Translations under genes and position numbers: made by a program | Shown here: piece by piece, positions 47,697 to 56,286 of the stretch | Position numbering within the stretch: the stretch's first letter is position 1 | Layout: each line of letters opens with the position of its first letter | The notes under the pieces: model-generated | What the model saw: only the letters and a program-made list of their open reading frames with translations | Databases searched by the model: none | Told to the model about the DNA's origin: nothing | DNA from: CAWCUZ01 sp963798795 | Lineage (GTDB): Bacteria > Acidobacteriota > Vicinamibacteria > Vicinamibacterales > SCN-69-37 | Direction of reading: 5' to 3' | Length of the DNA stretch: 64,000 nt | Assembly (NCBI GenBank): GCA_963798795.1 | Contig: CAWCUZ010000002.1 | Span: 186,001 to 250,000 of the forward strand

Positions 47697-47702
47697 TATG
47701 AT
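47697..47702 (+). promoter_or_regulatory. -10 box (TATGAT) six bases before ATG 47709
   Basis: With TATGAT at 47697-47702, a start seven bases downstream is exactly the A of the start codon. No -35 match is seen at the expected distance. Confidence 0.4.
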
Positions 47703-47708
47703 AGTCGC

Positions 47709-48447
47709 ATGAGCCACACGCCGCGCGCGGTGGTGGACGTTCGGGTCGTCACCTACAACATTCACCGCGGCCGGGGCCTGGATCGCCGCAAGCGCCTGGA
47801 GCGGGTGGCGGCGGTCCTGGCCACCATCGACCCCGACATCGTCGCCCTGCAGGAGGTGATTGGATTCGGGCCTGGAAGGGCCCGGACAGGCCGAACGGCT
47901 CGGCGCCGCGCTCGGCATGGGGTGGGTGATGGCGCCGGCCCGCGAATTGCGCGCGCATCCGTTCGGCAACGTCGTGATGAGCCGCTATCCGATCCGGGAC
48001 CATGCGGACCTGGACCTGTCCTGGAAGACGTGCGAGCCGCGACGAGCCCAGCGCGTGTCGGTCGAGCTCGAGGGCGCCGGAACCCTGCACGTGTACAACG
48101 CCCACCTCGGCATGGCGCTGCTCGAGCGCCGGTACCAGGCGCAGCGGCTCGGGGCCTGGATCCACGAGCGGCGCGTGCACGGGCCCAAGATCGTTCTGGG
48201 CGACTTCAACGAATGGGGCCGCGGCCTGGTCGACGACCTGCTCGCGGAACGCCTGCGGAGCGTGGATCTGTATCCGCACTTGAAACGCCGCCGCACCTAC
48301 CCCAGCTTCTTCCCCGTCCTCCACCTCGACCACATCTACTACGCCGGCGACATCGAGGTCCGGCGCATCGAGCTGCCGCGCGGCCGGCTGGCCATGGTCG
48401 CCTCCGACCACCTCCCGCTGACCGCCGATATCCGCGTGCGGTTCTAA
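47709..48447 (+). CDS. Endonuclease/exonuclease/phosphatase-family protein (one frameshift)
   Basis: About 245 residues with one frame change near 47863. VVTYNIHRGRGLDRRKRLERV and DIVALQEV are the first catalytic blocks (Asn, Glu); then YNAHLGM (His/Asp region), KIVLGDFNEWG (Asp-x-Asn) and the final DHLPLTADI. This Mg-dependent fold covers nucleases and phospholipid phosphatases. HLDHIYYAG is the family's usual penultimate motif. No signal peptide, so it is cytoplasmic. Confidence 0.88.
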
Positions 48448-48515
48448 GCTCAGAGGACGGACACAGACCGAACCGGCGTGGGGAGCCGCCCGACGTCCGC
48501 CGGGCGCGCCGCACC

Positions 48516-48758
48516 TCAGCCGTCCTCGCCGTAGTCGGGCTGCGGTGCGGGTGCCAGGCGGGTCGCCGGGCGCAGGGCCTCGCGGTGGTCGAAGACGGGA
48601 AGGCCGCCCACGTGCGCGGCAATCGGGCAGCCGTCGGCTTTGCGCCGAACGACGACGGTGACCGGACTGCCTTCGACGCCGGTTCGAAAACCGGCGCGGC
48701 AGCCGCACGCCAGGGTGGCGAGCACGTCGGACGCGACTGACGAATCAGAGGCCGCCAC
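48516..48758 (-). CDS. Small uncharacterised protein coupled to TlpA
   Basis: 80 residues from a GTG that lies one base after the tlpA stop (TGA-c-GTG). It has two Cys in LACGCRAGF, then a short beta-rich region (SPVTVVVRRKADG) and a Pro-rich end. Coupling to TlpA supports it being real. No family was recognised. Confidence 0.5.
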   Translation of the reverse strand: MAASDSSVASDVLATLACGCRAGFRTGVEGSPVTVVVRRKADGCPIAAHVGGLPVFDHREALRPATRLAPAPQPDYGEDG

Positions 48759-48759
48759 G

Positions 48760-49347
48760 TCAGAGCAACCCCTTGACCTGCTGCTCGAACCACTCGCGCG
48801 TCTGCGGCCCGATGCCCTTGGCTTGGACCGTGCCGTCCGGCCGGATGACCCACGAGATCGGCACCGCGAACGCCGCATCGAAGGCATCGAGCAGTTCGTC
48901 GTGGCCAAGCCCGACCAGCACGGGATAGTCCATCTGGTGCTCGGCCACGAACGGCTTCAGGTCCTCCGGCGAGTCATCGATGGAAATCCCGAGGACGGTG
49001 ACGGCGTCCTTGTGCGCGTGCGCGAAGGCCAGCAGGTCCGGAATCTCTGCCTTGCACGGCCCGCACCAGGTCGCCCAGAAGTTCAGGATGATCGGCTTGC
49101 CCTTGAAGTCGGCCAGCCGCACGTCGCGGCCGTTCATATCCTTCAGGGTCTCGTCGAGCCTGGCGCGCAGCACCGCTGGCTGGCCCGGCTGCGGGGCGCC
49201 CACGACAGGCGGAGTCGACTCGGCCCCGGCCGCAGCCTGACTCGGGTTCTGGCCGCCGCTGCAGCCGCCGCTCCACAGCGCCGCGGCCGCCACCGCAAGG
49301 CACAGTCCCCTGCCTTTCCTCGTCGCCTTCGCCACGGTCTTCGGCAC
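48760..49347 (-). CDS. TlpA/ResA-like thiol-disulfide lipoprotein
   Basis: 195 residues from a GTG preceded by GGGAGGA. Lipobox SGGC puts the anchor at Cys29. The thioredoxin fold has the active site WCGPC (Cys94, Cys97) in LNFWATWCGPCKAEIP; FAVPISWVI provides the cis-Pro loop. Such proteins reduce apocytochrome c or copper-site cysteines in the periplasm, fitting the cytochrome c and SCO genes in this window. Confidence 0.92.
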   Translation of the reverse strand: MPKTVAKATRKGRGLCLAVAAAALWSGGCSGGQNPSQAAAGAESTPPVVGAPQPGQPAVLRARLDETLKDMNGRDVRLADFKGKPIILNFWATWCGPCKAEIPDLLAFAHAHKDAVTVLGISIDDSPEDLKPFVAEHQMDYPVLVGLGHDELLDAFDAAFAVPISWVIRPDGTVQAKGIGPQTREWFEQQVKGLL

Positions 49348-49618
49348 TCGATCGTCCTCCCGTCAGCCTTCACATTACTACCGGCCGGCGCCGCGCGCCA
49401 CCGTCCCGTCATCCTGTCCCCTCCAGATCACGCCTCCTCTGTGGTTCGCCGCGGATCGCTCGACCGGCCGAGAGGTCGCCGAGGGCACGGCCTTTGCTGT
49501 GCCCCGAGGGCGACATCCGTTCTGTCGTCGGAGCCGGTTCCGGCGCGCGTGCAAGTGGACAGTGTAAGATCGCAACTGGTCCGGCGTGGTGAACTCACGC
49601 TCGTCACGAGGTGTCCTC
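49348..49618. other. Non-coding leader between tlpA and the large surface-protein gene
   Basis: 271 bases between divergent genes. A TAAGAT -10-like box at 49565-49570 may serve the plus-strand gene, giving a leader of about 40 bases. No -35, operator or riboswitch-like structure was recognised. No supported ORF is present. Confidence 0.4.
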
Positions 49619-52600
49619 ATGCCTGTGCGCCGACTGCGCCATCTTTCCCTTGCCATCGGGACGCTGGCGTTCCTGCTGGTGTGCCTGGTGCCCGCCGGCG
49701 CGTTCGGCCAGACGGCGTACGTGCCCTATTTCGGCAAGAACCGGGTCAAGTGGGACACGTTCGACTGGCATATCTACAAGACCGACCATTTCGAAATCTA
49801 CTTCTATCCGGAGCTCGAGAAGCACCTCGAACGCATCGCGTCGTACGCCGAGAGCGCCTACCAGCACATCAGTTCCCAGCTCAAGCACGACCTGCCGGAC
49901 CGGGTGCCGCTCATCGTCTTCAAGACGTCGAGCGAATTCCAGGAGAACAACGTCGGGGGCGGCGAGACGCCGGAGGGCGTGCTGGCGTTCGCCGAGCCCG
50001 AGCGGAACCGGATCGTCCTGCCGATTGACGAGCCGTCGGACCGCCTGTACGAGCTCATCACGCACGAGCTGACGCACGTGTTCGAGTTCGACATCATCCC
50101 GCGCGGCCTGATGGCGGGGGGGCTGCCCCTGTGGATGGACGAGGGCCTCGCCGACTACATGACGGGGACCTGGACGCCGCTCGACCTGATGCAGGTGCGC
50201 GATGCGGCGCTCACCGACACGGTGCCGCACATCAGCGAGCTCGAAAGCCAGCCGCTGTCGGGCCGCCTGCCGTATTCGATGGGACATGCGACGTTCGAGT
50301 TCATCGAGGCGCGCTGGGGCATGGAGGGCCTGCGGCAGTTCCTCTTCTCGCTGCGCAAGAGCGTGCTCGGCGGCGGCGAAGGCGCCTATGAGGAAGCGCT
50401 CAAGCTCAAGCGCGAGGATTTCGACGCGGAGTTCGACCGGTACCTGAAGGACCGGTTCAAACCGTTCCGCGACAAGGAACGCCCGGTCGACTACGGGCGG
50501 GATCTGGCGCCGCGGCCGGATCGCTCGAAGTTCGTGACGACGTGGTCGCTGGCCCCGTCGCCCAGCGGCGACATCCTGGCGGCCGTCATGGGGAACCAGA
50601 AGGACCAGGAGCTCGACATCGTCCTGGTGTCGGCGCGCGACGGGCAGTTCATCAAGAACCTCACGAGCGGGTTCGACGAGGACCGCGGGTTCGACTACAT
50701 CACGGCGCCGGGCGGGCTGCGCGGCAACATGGTGCCCTGGATCGCGTGGGGCCCGGTGGGTGACCGCGTCGCCTACTTCGCGCGCACCCAGAAGCACCGC
50801 TCGCTGATCGTGCAGAGCGTGGTGACCGGCCGGGCCGATCACATCGACCTGAACGAGGTGGACGCGCCCGAATCCCCGGCATTCAGCCCGAACGGCCAGC
50901 GGGTGGCGTTTGCGGCGCTGCAGACCGGCGTCGGCGACATCTTCATCGTGGACCTGGAGACGGGCGCGGTCACGAACGTGACCCATGACGCGTTCGCGGA
51001 TTATTCGCCGGTGTTCGCGCCCGACGGGCAGTCGATCGTCTACACGGCCCACATCAGCGGCAACGACAAGCTGTTCCGGGTGGATCTGACCACCGGCGCC
51101 AAGACGCAGCTGACGTTCGGCACCCACGACGACACGGGCGCCACGTTCTACGACGACCACACGGTCGTCTTCACGTCGACGGCCACCGATCCGAACGTGC
51201 CGCTGCCGCCGGCGGTGGCGCGCAACGGCGAGATCCCCAACGTGTGGTCGCTGGATCTGAAGAACGGCGAGCTCCGCCAGTGGACCGACACGGCCACCGG
51301 CAACGTGTCGCCGGTGGTACTGCGCCAGGACCAGGCGCTGAAGCTGGCGTTCGTCACCTACTACAAGGGCGAGAACGGCATTCACGAGATCGACGCGACG
51401 AAGCCGATCGCGACGGTGGCGACGAGCGACTTCGGATCGCCCGGGCCGATCATCGACTTCCAGCCGCCGATCAGCCACACGCTGCTGCGCGACAACATCC
51501 ACAAGAAGGGGCGTTTCGAGAAGATGACGCTCGTCGGCCGCCCGCCGGTGAACCTCGGCTTCACGAGCAGCGGCAACTTCTACGGCGACACGGTGCTCAC
51601 CTTCACCGACGTGCTGGGCGACAAGGAGATGAGCTTCTACGCCCAGTCGGTCGCGCAGTACCGCACCACGGCGTTCACCTACATCAACATCGAGCGCCGG
51701 CTGCAGTATGCGCTGCAGGGGTTTTCGCAGGAGTCGTTCTTCTACGGCCAGAACACGGTACTCTCTACGACCCGGCGCATCGCGCCCTACATCGACCGCG
51801 ACCTGGCGCAGGCCGTGCAGAGCCAGCGCGGCGTGACGGCGTTCGGGATCTATCCGTTCAGCCGGTACTCGCGCGTGGAGCTGTTCGGCGGCTACATGCA
51901 CCTGGCGGAGTCGTACACGAACTCGGCCCTGCAGCAGGTGGCGGAAGACTACCAGCGCTCGCGCTATGGCTCCGTGCAGTTCCGCAACGGCCACATGCTG
52001 CCGCTCGGCGTGGCCTTCGTGCAGGAGACGACCATCTTCCGCGAATACGGTCCCGTGGCCGGCAGCACCCTGCGGTTCGGCTACGACACCTCGCCGGCGA
52101 TCAACGACAACTGGATCTCGAAGCAGACCGTCGACGCCGACGCCCGGTACTACCTGCGGCTCGGCACCAACGGCGTGGCGGCGTTCCGGTTCCGCGGCCT
52201 GAAGAGCTGCGGCCGCAATCCGGACTTCATGTACTTCGGCGGCAATTCCGAGCTGCGCGGCTACGACTACCTGCAGTTCATCGGCCAGAAGGCGTTCTTC
52301 GCCGACGCCGAACTCCGGTTCCCGCTCATCGAGGCCATGCTGACGCCGCTCGGCGTGCTCGGCGGGCTGCGGGGCGTGTTCTTCTTCAACGTGGGCGGCG
52401 CGGGGTTCAACGGCGAGCCGTTCCAGTTCGCCTCCACCCACGCCGCGCCGTACACTCCGATCGAGGGCTACGACGTCGTCGACGCGTTCGGCACTCTCCA
52501 GCCGCGCTACGGCGACCCGACGCAGGTGAGCGGCTTCCGCCTGGTGGACGGCCGCGCGTCGTACGGCCTGGGGCTCGAGAGCTTCATCTCGGCTTCCCGA

Positions 52601-52732
52601 TGCACTTCGACTGGTCGTGGAAGACGCTCTTCAACAAGGGCTGGGAGGACGCGCTGTTCGCCGTCGCAGCGGCGGCGAGCGCCAGTTTCCGCAAGACCGC
52701 GCTTCAGCTTCTGGATCGGATACGATTTCTAG
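49619..52732 (+). CDS. Outer-membrane zinc-protease/TolB-propeller/barrel protein (copy 2)
   Basis: About 1,037 residues. ATG 49619 has GAGGTG upstream and a signal peptide ending GAFGQ. Domain 1 (about 25-270) is gluzincin-like: YELITHELTHVFEFD with LWMDEGLADYM supplying HExxH and the third ligand Glu. Domain 2 (about 290-590) holds PD40 blades such as SPNGQRVAFAALQTG and APDGQSIVYTAH. Domain 3 is a barrel with LRGYDYLQFIG and AFFADAELRFPL (Omp85-like), ending SFWIGYDF with a terminal Phe. Two compensating frame changes near 52590 and 52697 are needed near the end. It is paralogous to the 22.8-25.8 kb gene. Confidence 0.85.
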   Translation: MPVRRLRHLSLAIGTLAFLLVCLVPAGAFGQTAYVPYFGKNRVKWDTFDWHIYKTDHFEIYFYPELEKHLERIASYAESAYQHISSQLKHDLPDRVPLIVFKTSSEFQENNVGGGETPEGVLAFAEPERNRIVLPIDEPSDRLYELITHELTHVFEFDIIPRGLMAGGLPLWMDEGLADYMTGTWTPLDLMQVRDAALTDTVPHISELESQPLSGRLPYSMGHATFEFIEARWGMEGLRQFLFSLRKSVLGGGEGAYEEALKLKREDFDAEFDRYLKDRFKPFRDKERPVDYGRDLAPRPDRSKFVTTWSLAPSPSGDILAAVMGNQKDQELDIVLVSARDGQFIKNLTSGFDEDRGFDYITAPGGLRGNMVPWIAWGPVGDRVAYFARTQKHRSLIVQSVVTGRADHIDLNEVDAPESPAFSPNGQRVAFAALQTGVGDIFIVDLETGAVTNVTHDAFADYSPVFAPDGQSIVYTAHISGNDKLFRVDLTTGAKTQLTFGTHDDTGATFYDDHTVVFTSTATDPNVPLPPAVARNGEIPNVWSLDLKNGELRQWTDTATGNVSPVVLRQDQALKLAFVTYYKGENGIHEIDATKPIATVATSDFGSPGPIIDFQPPISHTLLRDNIHKKGRFEKMTLVGRPPVNLGFTSSGNFYGDTVLTFTDVLGDKEMSFYAQSVAQYRTTAFTYINIERRLQYALQGFSQESFFYGQNTVLSTTRRIAPYIDRDLAQAVQSQRGVTAFGIYPFSRYSRVELFGGYMHLAESYTNSALQQVAEDYQRSRYGSVQFRNGHMLPLGVAFVQETTIFREYGPVAGSTLRFGYDTSPAINDNWISKQTVDADARYYLRLGTNGVAAFRFRGLKSCGRNPDFMYFGGNSELRGYDYLQFIGQKAFFADAELRFPLIEAMLTPLGVLGGLRGVFFFNVGGAGFNGEPFQFASTHAAPYTPIEGYDVVDAFGTLQPRYGDPTQVSGFRLVDGRASYGLGLESFISASRCTSTGRGRRSSTRAGRTRCSPSQRRRAPVSARPRFSFWIGYDF

Positions 52733-52767
52733 CGGCGTCGCCGCTCCCGACCGCGGGTCGTGAACGC

Positions 52768-53248
52768 ATGCCCCTCGCCGCCAAGCCGCCGTCCGCCTCC
52801 CGCACCGAGATGGTGCAGGTGGTGCTGCCCAACGACGCGAACCCCCTCGGGTTCATCCTGGGCGGCACGGTCATGCACCTCATCGACATCGCCGGCGCGA
52901 TCGCCGGCCACCGGCACACGCGCACGCTGCTCGTGACGGCCGCGGTCGACGGCCTGCAGTTCCTCCATCCGATCAAGGTCGGCGACCTGATCATCCTGCG
53001 GGCTACGGTGACGGCGGCCTTCCGCACGTCGCTCGAAGTCGAGGTCGAGGTGCTACTCCGAGGAAACGCTGACAGGCGAACGGCGGCGGACGAGCCTCGC
53101 CTATCTCACCTTCGTGGCCATCGACCGCGACGGCCGGCCCGTGCCGGTGCCGCCCCTGCGGCTCGACACGGACGAGGAACGCGGCGAAGGCGCGCGAGGC
53201 CGAAACGCGCCGCGCCGCGCGGCTCGCGGCCCGGGGAAACCGGGATAG
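52768..53248 (+). CDS. Acyl-CoA thioesterase, hotdog fold (frameshifted)
   Basis: About 160 residues with one frame change near 53057. NDANPLGFILGGTVMHLIDIA is the hotdog helix region with catalytic Asp/Asn residues typical of YciA-like acyl-CoA hydrolases; FLHPIKVGDLIIL follows. After repair the third strand reads YSEETLTGERRRTSLAYLTF and the protein ends at 53248. It hydrolyses acyl-CoA to free acid and CoA; chain length is not readable. CoA theme shared with coaA next door. Confidence 0.85.
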
Positions 53249-53254
53249 ACGGTC

Positions 53255-53274
53255 CCCGGGTCTTCAGACCCGGG
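53255..53274. terminator. Bidirectional hairpin, CCGGGTCT/AGACCCGG family
   Basis: CCCGGGTCT and AGACCCGGG form a perfect 9-base stem with a TC loop. It sits between the convergent thioesterase and coaA stops (53248 and 53282). It is the third copy of this palindrome core in the window. Confidence 0.6.
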
Positions 53275-53281
53275 CCCGGCG

Positions 53282-54214
53282 TCAGATCGGCCGCAGCCGG
53301 ACCCGACGCACGGCGTGGTCATCGGCCTTCTCGAGCACCAGGTGCGCGCGCTCGCGCGTCGGCTGGATGTTTTCGCCAGGTTGACGCCGTTGATCCGTGC
53401 GCCAGATCCCGCGCGCCGTCTCGACCGCCTCGACGGGCGACAGGCGGCGTAGCGGTGGAAGTACGACCGCGGGTCGCGGAACACGGTCTCGCGCAGCACC
53501 AGGAACCGGTCGACGTACCAGCCTCGATGTCGCGCTCGTCGGCGTCGAGGTAGATCGAGAAATCGAAGAAGTCGGAGACGAAGACCCGCGGCGGACGTCC
53601 GGGCTGCCCGTCGCCGGTCTGCAGCACGTTGAGCCCCTCGACCAGCACGATGTCGGGCCGATCGACGAGCTGGCACGCGGCCGGCGACGATGTCGTAGCG
53701 CTGGTGCGAGTAGACCGGCGCCTCGACCGGCCGCGCGCGCGGCTTTGACGTCGGACATGAACTGCACGAGCCGGCGGACGTCGTAGCTCTCGGGAAAGCC
53801 CTTGCGCTCCATCAGCCCGCGCACCTCGAGCGTCGCGTTGGGCAGCAGAAAGCCGTCGGTCGTGACCAGGTCGACGCGCGGATGGTCCGGCCACCGCGCC
53901 AGCAGCGCGCGCAGGATGCGGGCGAACGTGCTCTTGCCGACGGCCACGCTGCCGGCAATGCCGATGACATAGGGCGTCGGGACGGCACGCTGCCGAGAAA
54001 CGTGTCGGTCGCCTGGTGCAGCGTCTGCGTGGCGGCGACGTGCAGGTTGAGCAGGCGCGAGAGCGGCAGGTAGATCGTCTCGACCTCCTGCGAGCGAGAC
54101 CTGCTCGTTGAGCCCCTGCAGCTCGGCGAGATCCGCCTCGCTCAGCGTCAGCGGCGTGGCCGCGCGGAGTTTCGCCCACGACGCCCGGTCGAAATCCAGA
54201 TAGGTCGCGGGCAT
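53282..54214 (-). CDS. coaA: Pantothenate kinase, type I (frameshifted)
   Basis: About 310 residues after several frame repairs. IGIAGSVAVGKSTFARIL is the P-loop of CoaA, and DLVTTDGFLLPNATL, GLMERKGFPESYDVRRLV and YFHRYA blocks are diagnostic. The enzyme phosphorylates pantothenate with ATP, the first step of CoA synthesis, and is feedback-inhibited by CoA in relatives. It is convergent with the acyl-CoA thioesterase. Confidence 0.86.
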   Translation of the reverse strand: MPATYLDFDRASWAKLRAATPLTLSEADLAELQGLNEQVSLAGGRDDLPAALAPAQPARRRHADAAPGDRHVSRQRAVPTPYVIGIAGSVAVGKSTFARILRALLARWPDHPRVDLVTTDGFLLPNATLEVRGLMERKGFPESYDVRRLVQFMSDVKAARAAGRGAGLLAPALRHRRRPRASSSIGPTSCWSRGSTCCRPATGSPDVRRGSSSPTSSISRSTSTPTSATSRLVRRPVPGAARDRVPRPAVVLPPLRRLSPVEAVETARGIWRTDQRRQPGENIQPTRERAHLVLEKADDHAVRRVRLRPI

Positions 54215-54245
54215 CGGGAAACGGCCGATCCGGCGCGGCGCCGGC

Positions 54246-54506
54246 CTATTTCGTGAAGTAGTCCGCGTTCTGCTGGATGTAGTCCTGCCATTTGTCGGGG
54301 ACTTCGTCGAGCGCGAAGATCGCCTCGACCGGGCACGCCGGTACGCAGGCCCCGCAGTCGATGCACTCGTCGGGGTGGATGTTCAGGATCTTGGCGGCTT
54401 CGAATTCGGGCTCGTCCTTGCGGGGATGGATGCAGTCGACGGGACACACGTCGACGCAGGCGGTATCTTTGGTCCCAATGCAGGGCTCGGTAATCACGTA
54501 GGCCAT
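54246..54506 (-). CDS. fdxA: Seven-iron ferredoxin (3Fe-4S/4Fe-4S)
   Basis: 86 residues. GGAGGAGA precedes the ATG. Cysteines at 9, 17, 21, 25, 48, 51, 54 and 58 show the FdxA pattern: Cys9-x7-Cys17-x3-Cys21-x3-Cys25 for the first cluster region and CIDCGACVPACP for the second. It shuttles low-potential electrons in the cytoplasm. It ends 31 bases before coaA on the same strand. Confidence 0.9.
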   Translation of the reverse strand: MAYVITEPCIGTKDTACVDVCPVDCIHPRKDEPEFEAAKILNIHPDECIDCGACVPACPVEAIFALDEVPDKWQDYIQQNADYFTK

Positions 54507-54966
54507 TCGTCTCCTCCGAAATCGGGTCCCGGCTGCCTGCCGCCCAGGCGCGCGTTTTGCATTCGCGACGCAGGCCCCGCGCCAGCCGGCGCCGGGCCGG
54601 GCGCCGATCGGCCGCAGGCATTTTACCCGCAGCACGCGGCGTCCTTGCAATCATGTTCGCACTTCGGAGGGGTAACATGCGTGTCGTGTCGCCTCCCCGC
54701 AAGGCGGGACGCCGGGTCGCGGGCGTCGTGTGGGCCCTGCTGCTCCCCGCCGCGCACGCCGCCGCGCAAGGGCCCGACGAGCCGTACCAGGCTGCGGCCG
54801 GCCGGGTCACCCTGGCCGGATGCGGCTGACTTGGACGTGCTGCAGGAACGCGAATTGGGCCCGCCGGAGCGGCACGCGGCTTGCGCAACCTCGTCGCTCG
54901 TCTGGAGCCGCCTCGAGCGCGAGCGGGCCTGGCAGGCGTGCGACGATCTCCGCCATCGGAGACGCC
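54507..54966 (+). pseudogene. Broken outer-membrane-type ORF in a 460-base gap
   Basis: ATG 54677 is preceded by GGAGGGG and opens a signal-peptide-like reading frame (AGVVWALLLPAAHAAAQ), then DEPYQAAAGRVTLAG before a stop at 54829. Out-of-frame continuations (LDVLQERELGPPERH) show no known family. It may be the start of a lost protein that preceded the DUF5777 gene. The first 170 bases hold only the ferredoxin ribosome site. Confidence 0.35.
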
Positions 54967-55821
54967 ATGACTCGGATCTGTCTGAGCGCCGGAATCGTGA
55001 TCCTGTTGGGACTGTTTGCCGCCGGTCCCGCCCGGGCGCAATCGCCGGCGGCCGCCACCGGGCCGGCCGACGAGGACGTCTCGGACCTGCAGCTCGTGCC
55101 GGGCGAACCGGACTTCAGCCTCACCGTGCTGCCCACGTCGCTCCGGATGCCCAGCCACCGGTTCGCATTCCGGCTGACGCACCGGTTCACACGGCCGCTC
55201 ACGTCGGGCACGGCCGGCGAGCTCGCTTCCGACCTGTTCGGGCTGGACAGCTCCGCACACGTCGGCCTCGAGCTGCGCTACGGCGTGCGTTCCGGCACGC
55301 AGGTCGCGGTGCATCGCACCAACGATCGCGCGATTCAGCTCCTCGGACAGCAGCAGATCGTGCGGGCCCGGGCCGCGGGCGGCCTCGGTGCCGATGCCGT
55401 CGTCGCCGTGGAAGGCGCCAACAACTTCCGGGAACGGTACGCGACGACGCTCGGCGGCATCGTGTCCCGGCGGTTCGGCGAGTCGGCGGCGGTGTATGCC
55501 GAGCCGTTCGTCGTCCTGCACGCGAATGCGCTGGTCACGGCAGGTCAGCCGGACGAGCACACGGTCATGATCGGCGTGGGCGCGCGGGTGCGGCTGGGCC
55601 GGTCGCGGACCTACCTCGTGGTCGATGCGGCGCCGCGGCTCGCCGGATACCGGCCGGGAACGAGCCAGGTGAGCGTCGGCATCGAGAAGCGCGTGGGCGG
55701 GCACATGTTCCAGTTGAACGTGTCGAACGCGCTCGGCACTACGCTGGCGCAGGTCGCCCGCGGCGGGCCGGACACGAACGACTGGTTCATGGGCTTCAAC
55801 CTGACCCGCCGGCTGTTCTGA
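54967..55821 (+). CDS. DUF5777 outer-membrane-type beta-barrel protein
   Basis: 284 residues. A signal peptide ends about PARAQ. SHRFAFRLTHRFTRPL, DSSAHVGLELRYGV and the C-terminal WFMGFNLTRRLF with terminal Phe fit the DUF5777 barrel family. These proteins often accompany YceI-type, cupredoxin and cytochrome genes in Bacteroidetes and acidobacteria. Here a cupredoxin gene follows by 66 bases. Function is unknown. Confidence 0.75.
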   Translation: MTRICLSAGIVILLGLFAAGPARAQSPAAATGPADEDVSDLQLVPGEPDFSLTVLPTSLRMPSHRFAFRLTHRFTRPLTSGTAGELASDLFGLDSSAHVGLELRYGVRSGTQVAVHRTNDRAIQLLGQQQIVRARAAGGLGADAVVAVEGANNFRERYATTLGGIVSRRFGESAAVYAEPFVVLHANALVTAGQPDEHTVMIGVGARVRLGRSRTYLVVDAAPRLAGYRPGTSQVSVGIEKRVGGHMFQLNVSNALGTTLAQVARGGPDTNDWFMGFNLTRRLF

Positions 55822-55876
55822 CGATCGGCGCGGCGATCCGGGGGCCCGCCCGCACGACCAGCCGGCCTGCATCCGA

Positions 55877-55882
55877 TACGAT
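55877..55882 (+). promoter_or_regulatory. -10 box (TACGAT) five bases before ATG 55888
   Basis: Same short spacing as the other TAnnnT boxes in this window. The cupredoxin could be transcribed separately from the DUF5777 gene. No -35 is evident. Confidence 0.35.
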
Positions 55883-55887
55883 GGGGC

Positions 55888-56286
55888 ATGCGAAGCCGGC
55901 TGGCCCGCACGGCGCGCGTCGCGCCGCTCGTCGCGGCGCTGACGACGGGACCGGCCTGTCACTCGTCGCCCGCCGCGCCATTGGACCCCGGAACACCGGG
56001 ACCAGCCGACACGATCACGATCACCTCGGCCGGCGCCAGCCCGCTCCACATCGAGGTCGCCGTGGGTTCGCGGGTGCGGTTCGTCAACAACGATGTGCGG
56101 TCGCACAACATGACGTCCGATCCGCATCCGGAGCACGACGCCTGTCCGGAGATCAACCAGGTCGGCTTCCTGTCGCCCGGACAGTCACGCGAGACCGGCA
56201 ATCTCGTGGTGGCGGAGACCTGCGGGTTTCACGACCACGACAACCCGGACAACGAGACGCTGCACGGCCAGATCGTGATCCGGTAG
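55888..56286 (+). CDS. Cupredoxin (blue-copper-like) lipoprotein
   Basis: 132 residues. A signal ending GPAC suggests lipidation at the Cys. VGSRVRFVNNDVRSHNMTSD holds the first His ligand; ETCGFHDHDNPDN provides the Cys and second His; a terminal QIVIR strand closes the fold. This is the plastocyanin-like ligand set without an obvious axial Met. It overlaps the convergent dehydrogenase gene by 58 bases. Confidence 0.82.
   Translation: MRSRLARTARVAPLVAALTTGPACHSSPAAPLDPGTPGPADTITITSAGASPLHIEVAVGSRVRFVNNDVRSHNMTSDPHPEHDACPEINQVGFLSPGQSRETGNLVVAETCGFHDHDNPDNETLHGQIVIR

Noticed and set aside
48640..50028. Plus-strand frame spanning the tlpA region into the surface protein
   Set aside because: Antisense to tlpA and out of frame with the surface protein; no motifs.
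49604..52441. 945-codon minus-strand frame
   Set aside because: Antisense to the protease-propeller-barrel gene, with no signal peptide or domains.
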